Assembly: GCF_023698535.1 (NCBI RefSeq) | Contig: NZ_JALJCL010000002.1 | Coordinates: forward strand, 248,001-312,000 | DNA: 64,000 nt | Direction: 5' to 3' | Source of the DNA: Halorientalis regularis | GTDB taxonomy: Archaea; Halobacteriota; Halobacteria; Halobacteriales; Haloarculaceae | Shown here: positions 59,638 through 64,000 of the stretch, piece by piece | How the letters are laid out: each line of letters begins with the position of its first letter | How positions within the stretch are numbered: position 1 is the first letter of the stretch | Made by a program: the position numbers and the translations under genes | The notes under the pieces: model-generated | What the model was told of the DNA's origin: nothing | The model's input: only the letters and a program-made list of their open reading frames with translations | The model's database searches: none

Positions 59638-59811
59638 TTATACCCAATCTTTATTACCTTCCTCAGACATACGTGTAGATGTAATGTTCAGCCGACGACG
59701 GGCGTACAGGAAACGCAGGTGCGCCGCACGTTCGTGCAGTTCCCGTGCGGCGAGAGGGGTCGCCGGCGCGACCGGCACCGGGAGGTGGTCAGCCAGGTAG
59801 TCACGCTCCAC
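59638..59811 (-). CDS. possible 57-residue protein or gene remnant
   Basis: A GTG-started frame VERDYLADHLPVPVAPAT... of 57 codons. The first 40 codons use strongly GC-ending third positions and give a plausible basic, helical protein (LAARELHERAAHLRFLYARR), unlike a random frame; the last 16 codons run into AT-rich DNA and have atypical codons, suggesting an eroded end. It was below a 60-residue cut-off. No family recognised. Could be a genuine small gene, the remnant of a longer gene, or chance. Confidence 0.4.
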   Translation of the reverse strand: MERDYLADHLPVPVAPATPLAARELHERAAHLRFLYARRRLNITSTRMSEEGNKDWV

Positions 59812-59957
59812 AGTGCGCTGTCAGCGACTACGTGGCTGGTCACCACTGGTGTCAGTGGTTCCGTTGTCCACGAGCATGGCGAGCTCCCACGTCGGCTCGC
59901 TGCTCTCCGGTTTCGCTCCCCCCAACCCAACCAACACGGAGCCACTAACCCGACCGT

Positions 59958-60046
59958 ACCGAACCCTTTTGTGTCCCTGTCCGGTGTCGTTCGCGTCCGA
60001 GAGTCCCGACGAGACCACTGGCCCCACGGGACCGAACCCTTTTCTG
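59958..60046 (+). promoter_or_regulatory. duplicated accgaaccctttt promoter element
   Basis: The same 13-mer occurs at 59958-59970 and 60031-60043, 73 bp apart. The second is centred about 30 bp upstream of the SPFH start at 60069, as expected for BRE plus TATA of a leaderless haloarchaeal message. The first has no gene start at the corresponding distance (about 59997), so it may be an additional promoter or a duplication relic. Confidence 0.6.
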
Positions 60047-60068
60047 TTGTTCGTCCGAAATTGAAGTA

Positions 60069-61244
60069 ATGTTCCCCGCGACAGTACTGCAACTCGGCGG
60101 TGGCACCATCAGCATCGTCCTGATGCTGGTGTTGGTACTCGCTGTGGTCACGGTCTACCAGATGGTCGAGATCGTCGACGCGACCGAGAAGCGCGCGTTG
60201 ACGGTCTTCGGTGAGTACCGCAAACTGCTCGAACCGGGCATCAGTTTCGTCCCGCCCTTCGTCTCGCGAACCCACACGTTCGACATGCGGACGCAGACGC
60301 TGGACGTGCCCCGGCAGGAAGCGATCACCCGCGACAACTCGCCGGTGACCGCCGACGCCGTGGTCTACATCAAGGTGATGGACGCCAAGAAGGCCTACCT
60401 CGAAGTCGACGACTACAAACGCGCCGTCTCGAACCTCGCCCAGACCACCCTCCGTGCCGTGCTGGGGGACATGGAACTGGACGACACCCTGAACAAACGC
60501 CAGGAGATCAACGCCAAGATCCGCCGCGAACTCGACGAACCCACCGACGAGTGGGGGATCCGCGTCGAGTCCGTCGAGGTCCGCGAGGTCAACCCCTCCC
60601 AGGACGTCCAGCAAGCCATGGAACAGCAGACCTCCGCCGAGCGCCGCCGCCGCGCGATGATCCTCGAAGCGCAGGGTGAACGCCGTTCCGCCGTCGAGAA
60701 GGCGGAAGGTGACAAGCAGTCCAACATCATCCGCGCACAGGGGGAAAAGCAGAGCCAGATCCTCGAAGCGCAGGGTGACGCGATTTCGACCGTGCTGCGC
60801 GCCAAATCCGCCGAGTCGATGGGCGAACGCGCCGTCATCGAGAAGGGCATGGAGACACTGGAGAACATCGGTCAGGGTGAGTCGAACACCTTCGTCCTGC
60901 CCCAGGAACTGACCTCGATGGTCGGCCGCTACGGCAAACACCTCTCCGGCAGCGACGTCCAGACCAACGGCGAGGGAACCCTCGACAGCCTGGAGTTCGA
61001 CAGCGAGACCCGCGAGATGCTTGGCCTCGACAACATCGAGGAGATCCTCGGCCAGATCGACCAGGAAGCCGAGGTCGACGTGGAGGCCATGGAGGAACAG
61101 GCCAAAGCCGTCAAACAGGGCGACAATCCCGCCGAAATCAAAGATCCCGACGACGTCATCGACGAGATGGACGACGAGTTCGAGACTGGCGGTGGCGGCG
61201 GGACGAGCGTCGAGGACACCGACGGCGAGGCCGACGGCAAGTAG
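60069..61244 (+). CDS. SPFH/stomatin-prohibitin membrane protein
   Basis: 391 residues. One N-terminal membrane span (about 10-33: TISIVLMLVLVLAVVTVYQM), the SPFH domain (about 35-200: VEIVDATEKRALTVFGEYRK and the DNSPVTADAVVYIKV motif), then a long coiled-coil (about 200-290, with repeated EAQGE, EGDKQ, AQGEK units) and an acidic tail. It scaffolds membrane microdomains. Lies downstream of nfeD, its usual functional partner, though separated by 580 bp and its own promoter. Confidence 0.94.
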   Translation: MFPATVLQLGGGTISIVLMLVLVLAVVTVYQMVEIVDATEKRALTVFGEYRKLLEPGISFVPPFVSRTHTFDMRTQTLDVPRQEAITRDNSPVTADAVVYIKVMDAKKAYLEVDDYKRAVSNLAQTTLRAVLGDMELDDTLNKRQEINAKIRRELDEPTDEWGIRVESVEVREVNPSQDVQQAMEQQTSAERRRRAMILEAQGERRSAVEKAEGDKQSNIIRAQGEKQSQILEAQGDAISTVLRAKSAESMGERAVIEKGMETLENIGQGESNTFVLPQELTSMVGRYGKHLSGSDVQTNGEGTLDSLEFDSETREMLGLDNIEEILGQIDQEAEVDVEAMEEQAKAVKQGDNPAEIKDPDDVIDEMDDEFETGGGGGTSVEDTDGEADGK

Positions 61245-61355
61245 CGACGCAACGGCCCCGCAACCGACGCGCACGGCCAGCGCACTCGTTCGTCAGCGAA
61301 TCGGCCGGGATGACTAGTCGAAGGCGTTTTATCATCGTCTTACCAACCCATAGCT

Positions 61356-61961
61356 ATGCCTGAGGAGGGGGTGGACGAGTCCAAGCGGTCGACACTGCGC
61401 CGGTTCGCAGCCATCGGCGCGGCCAGCCCCCTCGCTCGCTTCCAGTCCGACGGGACGAGTGACAGCGACGCCCCCGACGCCATCGCGGGCTACGTCGCCG
61501 CGACTCCCGGCGCGCACTTCTCGAAGCTCCGCGACGACCTACAGCTGGGCACCGGCGAGGCCCAGCACCATCTCCGCCGACTGGTCCGTGCAGGTGTCGT
61601 CGAGAGCCGGAAGGACGGCGACTACCGCCGGTACTTCCCGGCCGACCGCTTTTCGGAGTTCGAACAGGTAGCCCTGGGTTACCTGCGCCGGGAGACGCCG
61701 CGGGGGATGCTCGTGGCGCTGTTGCGCGATCCGGCGTTGACCGCGGGCGGCCTCGCCGACCGGCTGGGCGTCTCGACGCCGACGATCAGCAAGTACGGGA
61801 GCGAACTCGAGACGGCAGGCCTGCTCTCGCGGGCGGACGGCTACGCCGTCGAACGACCGGAGACGATCATGCTCTTGCTCGTGCGGTACGCCGATTCGTT
61901 CGGCTCCGACGCCGCGGCGCTGGCGGCCGAGGCCGACACGCTACTCAGTTACGACGGCTGA
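61356..61961 (+). CDS. double winged-helix transcriptional regulator
   Basis: 201 residues. Two wHTH modules: first (about 40-95, ATPGAHFSKLRDDLQLGTGE, AQHHLRRLVRAGVVESRK) and second (about 110-170, MLVALLRDPALTAGGLADRL, GVSTPTISKYGSELETAGLL). Typical of haloarchaeal MarR/ArsR-like regulators with an N-terminal segment that is basic. The TATA-like cgttttatc lies near 61324-61332, about 25-30 bp before the ATG. Targets unknown. Confidence 0.88.
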   Translation: MPEEGVDESKRSTLRRFAAIGAASPLARFQSDGTSDSDAPDAIAGYVAATPGAHFSKLRDDLQLGTGEAQHHLRRLVRAGVVESRKDGDYRRYFPADRFSEFEQVALGYLRRETPRGMLVALLRDPALTAGGLADRLGVSTPTISKYGSELETAGLLSRADGYAVERPETIMLLLVRYADSFGSDAAALAAEADTLLSYDG

Positions 61962-61989
61962 AGAAAACGAGCGAACGCGAACGTGGGTT

Positions 61990-62241
61990 TCAGGAGGTGA
62001 CTTTCCAGGTCGTCGAGGAGGAGTACCCCCACTTCTCCACGTCGACCTCGAAGTCGCCGTTCTCGATGGCGGGCATGTTGGTGCCGACTTCCTTGGCGGA
62101 CATGTCCAGCGCATCGCCGATGAGGCGTGACTTGAAGTAGGTCTGTGTGTCGGCGTTCTCCCGGAGGTACTCAAGGATGCGGGACTGCTTTTCCGAGAGG
62201 CTGGTCTGTGCCTGGGCCGTCGCGGTCGCGGTTGCGCTCAT
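61990..62241 (-). CDS. DUF7123-family small protein
   Basis: 83 residues. N-terminal low-complexity segment then a winged-helix-like region (SEKQSRILEYLRENADTQTY, FKSRLIGDALDMSAKEVGTN, WGYSSSTTWKVTS), the conserved haloarchaeal DUF7123 signature. It may be a DNA-binding protein; function unknown. Head-on to the previous regulator gene (convergent, 28 bp). Confidence 0.88.
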   Translation of the reverse strand: MSATATATAQAQTSLSEKQSRILEYLRENADTQTYFKSRLIGDALDMSAKEVGTNMPAIENGDFEVDVEKWGYSSSTTWKVTS

Positions 62242-62385
62242 ACAAACGTGTACGGTAAGGGTCCCTTTAGCGGGTTTGGTACAGACGGTTAACCGGCCGC
62301 AGTCGTGCGGTTTTTCGGACTGGTCGGAGGGAGAACGGGTCGGGAACGAAGCCGAGACGGGTACGTTGGTACAGGTGGGTAACGC

Positions 62386-62781
62386 TCAGATGTCCTCTTC
62401 GATGATCTCGCCGACCGCGAAGTTGGACTTGACTTCGGTGATCTCGACTTTCACGCGTTCCCCGATCTCGGCCCCGGGGACGATGATGACGTAGCCGCGT
62501 TCGACGCGGGCGATCCCGTCACCCTGTTTGCCGATGTCCTCGATCTCGACGTAGCGGATCTCGCCGGCCTCGACCGGGGGCTGGGGCTCCGAGGATGGCG
62601 TTTCGGGTTCGTCCTCGGACACTTCCTCGCGCTCGCTCTCGATGAGCGCCACCCGGTAGGTGTCGCCGGCCTCGACCGAGCCGGTATCGAGTTCGCGCTG
62701 TGGTACCTCGATCACGTACCCGTCCTCACTCCGCTCGACTTCGGCGCTGAACAAACACAGGAGTTTATCAGATATCTCCAA
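62386..62781 (-). CDS. TRAM-domain RNA-binding protein
   Basis: 131 residues from a TTG: MEISDKLLCLFSAEVERSED, the family's usual N-terminus. A TRAM domain (about 70-125: VEIEDIGKQGDGIARVERG, VIIVPGAEIGERVKVEITEV) binds RNA, acting in archaea as an RNA chaperone or tRNA-binding protein. The Shine-Dalgarno ggaggt sits 7 nt upstream; TTG is the only start in frame near this point, and a longer frame from 62880 lacks support. A TATA-like tttactata lies about 35 bp upstream (near 62812-62820). Confidence 0.88.
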   Translation of the reverse strand: MEISDKLLCLFSAEVERSEDGYVIEVPQRELDTGSVEAGDTYRVALIESEREEVSEDEPETPSSEPQPPVEAGEIRYVEIEDIGKQGDGIARVERGYVIIVPGAEIGERVKVEITEVKSNFAVGEIIEEDI

Positions 62782-62860
62782 GGTTAGACCTCCATGGGCA
62801 TGTGGTAGGCCTATAGTAAAGAACTTGCCCGTGACTCGGCCCCTGACGGACGCTCCGCCC

Positions 62861-63559
62861 TCAGTCCAGCGGCGTCCCATCGGGTCGCTTCTGGCCCTCG
62901 GAATCGTGGACGACTATCTCGCCCGGCCCCGTCTCGACCGGTTCGTACGCGTCCCGGACCGCGATGGCCTCTTCGATCTCCCGGATCGCTCGTTCTTTCA
63001 GCGCCGCGGCCAGCTCCTCGGCCTCGGCCCGCGAGATGTCCCGACCCAGCCCCTCACACTCGTGGGCCCGGACCATGCCCTCTTCGTCGACGGCCTCCCC
63101 CATCGGCTGGCTGGTGCCCCCGAGTGCGACGGAGAACGGGTAGGTCCGACAGATCAGCGGCCGATCCTCGTGGACCGTACAGGCCCCGGTCCCTGACTCG
63201 TCCTCCGAATAGAAGGTACAGTCCCCGCAGTCGTCGGTCTGGAGCGCCCACTCGAAGGTCTCGCCCTCCGGACCCTCCGGGCCGTCTTCGAGACCGTAGG
63301 GCATCGGACGGGCCGCGTCCCGGAAGTCGTACTCCTGGTCGCCGGCGTCCTGCACCCGCCGAATCTCGTCCGGGAAGACCGTCGCCGTGTGGGGTTCAGA
63401 ATCGGATTCAGCGTCGTCGCTCGCTTCGTTTCCGCAGGTTTCGGCCTTGCAACAGGCACCACAGCGGGTACACTCGAAACCGATCTCGACGATGGCGTCG
63501 GCGAGGGTGGCCACGTCGAGGTCACGCGCTCGGTCGAGTTCGGCTTCGAGGGTGTCCAT
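62861..63559 (-). CDS. YkgJ-family Cys-cluster protein
   Basis: 232 residues. The Zn/Fe-binding motif CTRCGACCKAETC (about 34-46), then CGDCTFYSEDESGTGACTVH and RPLICRTYPF. The family (CxxCxxCC) is metal-binding; biochemical function unsettled. The start MDTLEAELDRARDLDV is selected over one 101 codons upstream because the family start is here. It is divergent from the creatininase-family gene. Confidence 0.9.
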   Translation of the reverse strand: MDTLEAELDRARDLDVATLADAIVEIGFECTRCGACCKAETCGNEASDDAESDSEPHTATVFPDEIRRVQDAGDQEYDFRDAARPMPYGLEDGPEGPEGETFEWALQTDDCGDCTFYSEDESGTGACTVHEDRPLICRTYPFSVALGGTSQPMGEAVDEEGMVRAHECEGLGRDISRAEAEELAAALKERAIREIEEAIAVRDAYEPVETGPGEIVVHDSEGQKRPDGTPLD

Positions 63560-63657
63560 ACCGATCGAAAGCGATGGAAGCGCAAAAGCTGCGTGGCTTC
63601 GCGACGATCGTCGGTCGGGCGAAAGAGACTCACGTTGGGGCGTCCGATCGGCTGTAG

Positions 63658-64000
63658 ATGGCTTCTCCCGACGACGTTGCACTCGCTGAGCTATCTTGGC
63701 CGGACGTCGAATCGGCGCTCGAACGTGGAACGCGGACGGCGGTCGTCGCGGTCGGGTCGATCGAACAGCACGGTCCCCACCTGCCACTGAACATGGACAC
63801 GCTGGACGGCGACGAACTCGCGACGCGTATCGCGACGCGACTGGGCGACGCACTGGCCGCACCCACGATCCGCCCCGGGTGTTCGGGCCACCACATGGAG
63901 TTCCCGGGTACGATCACGGTCCCGCCGGAGACACTGATGGATCTCGTCCGGGCGTACTGCCGTTCGCTCTCGGCCCACGGCTTCGAGCACGTGGTGCTCG
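63658..64000 (+). CDS. creatininase-family protein, 3'-truncated
   Basis: The first 114 codons of a gene that runs off the window. Motifs: VAVGSIEQHGPHLPLNMDT with metal-binding E, H and D, and CSGHHMEFPGTITVPPET, characteristic of the creatininase superfamily (amidohydrolase fold). Haloarchaeal members include enzymes of F420/mycofactocin-related and deazaflavin pathways, so the substrate is unclear. Divergent from the Cys-cluster gene with 98 bp between starts. Confidence 0.85.
   Translation, partial: MASPDDVALAELSWPDVESALERGTRTAVVAVGSIEQHGPHLPLNMDTLDGDELATRIATRLGDALAAPTIRPGCSGHHMEFPGTITVPPETLMDLVRAYCRSLSAHGFEHVVL

Larger units (their letters stand above)
59490..60068. other. 580-bp non-coding region with AT-rich core
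   Basis: The largest gap in the window. It contains a 6-bp-stem hairpin (59588-59605, cgtcgg/ccgacg) just beyond nfeD, an AT-rich stretch (about 59606-59690) unusual for this genome, a minus-strand 57-codon frame (59638-59811), and two copies of accgaaccctttt at 59958-59970 and 60031-60043. No RNA gene is recognised. The second copy fits the promoter of the SPFH gene. Confidence 0.6.

Noticed and set aside
59719-60069. 116-codon plus-strand frame in the 580-bp gap
   Set aside because: It covers the duplicated promoter and ends at the SPFH start; composition is not protein-like.

Overview
The window is a compact, very GC-rich chromosomal stretch of a halophilic archaeon (class Halobacteria, probably Haloarculaceae; genus not determinable from sequence alone). 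The evidence is the acidic proteome, archaeal information-processing genes (L37Ae, RpoP, Pcc1, prefoldin beta, TruD, Pth2, archaeal AspRS, archaeal GGGP synthase for ether lipids, SMC/ScpA), a bacterio-opsin-activator-type regulator, haloarchaea-only small families, and TATA-like boxes 25-35 bp ahead of starts. I see no rRNA, tRNA, CRISPR array, transposase or prophage. About 69 protein genes are called, two of them cut by the window edges.

Layout. 1-6.1 kb: end of a surface protein, then a minus-strand block L37Ae-RpoP-Pcc1 separated from prefoldin beta-DUF3194 by a large PAS/GAF/HTH-10 regulator and a small winged-helix gene. 6-10.8 kb: DUF2103 protein, TruD, a phosphoribosyltransferase, a VapBC pair, Pth2, dCTP deaminase. 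11-18 kb: a ThiN-domain regulator (ThiR-like), a methyltransferase, two secreted HExxH zinc proteins flanking a Cys-rich protein, and a cysteine-type Thi4. 18-28.4 kb: 7TM histidine kinase, tandem AAA ATPase with an unfamiliar N-domain, phosphopantothenate synthetase, a 13-repeat DUF1508-like membrane protein, pantoate kinase, BAAT-like hydrolase. 28.4-37.8 kb: UPF0175/PIN toxin-antitoxin pair, non-discriminating AspRS, Lrp regulator + TrkA-N protein + APC permease with UspA domains, an iron-type FecCD/ATPase ABC importer behind a palindromic operator, GGGP synthase. 37.9-48.4 kb: topoisomerase I, HEAT protein, GatB, small coiled-coil gene, SMC, ScpA. 48.4-64 kb: wHTH + membrane protein, PhzF, PEP synthase, SDR, MfnA-like decarboxylase, YqaA-type membrane protein, DUF7504-like protein, MetRS, NfeD, SPFH protein, regulators, TRAM protein, YkgJ-type Cys-cluster protein and the start of a creatininase-family gene.

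Shared pathways: three genes serve archaeal coenzyme A synthesis (aspartate decarboxylase giving beta-alanine, pantoate kinase, phosphopantothenate synthetase). Non-discriminating AspRS and GatB together imply Asn-tRNA is made by transamidation. ThiR-like regulator and Thi4 lie 6 kb apart. SMC-ScpA and NfeD-SPFH are functional pairs.

The least explained items are the 13-repeat membrane protein wedged between the two CoA genes, the tandem AAA ATPase translationally coupled to one of those genes, and the regulator pair inserted into the L37Ae/RpoP/Pcc1/prefoldin cluster. Several non-coding structures also stand out: paired palindromes 20 bp apart, an array of three perfect hairpins, gene-end echo repeats, and convergent genes sharing a CTAG stop.
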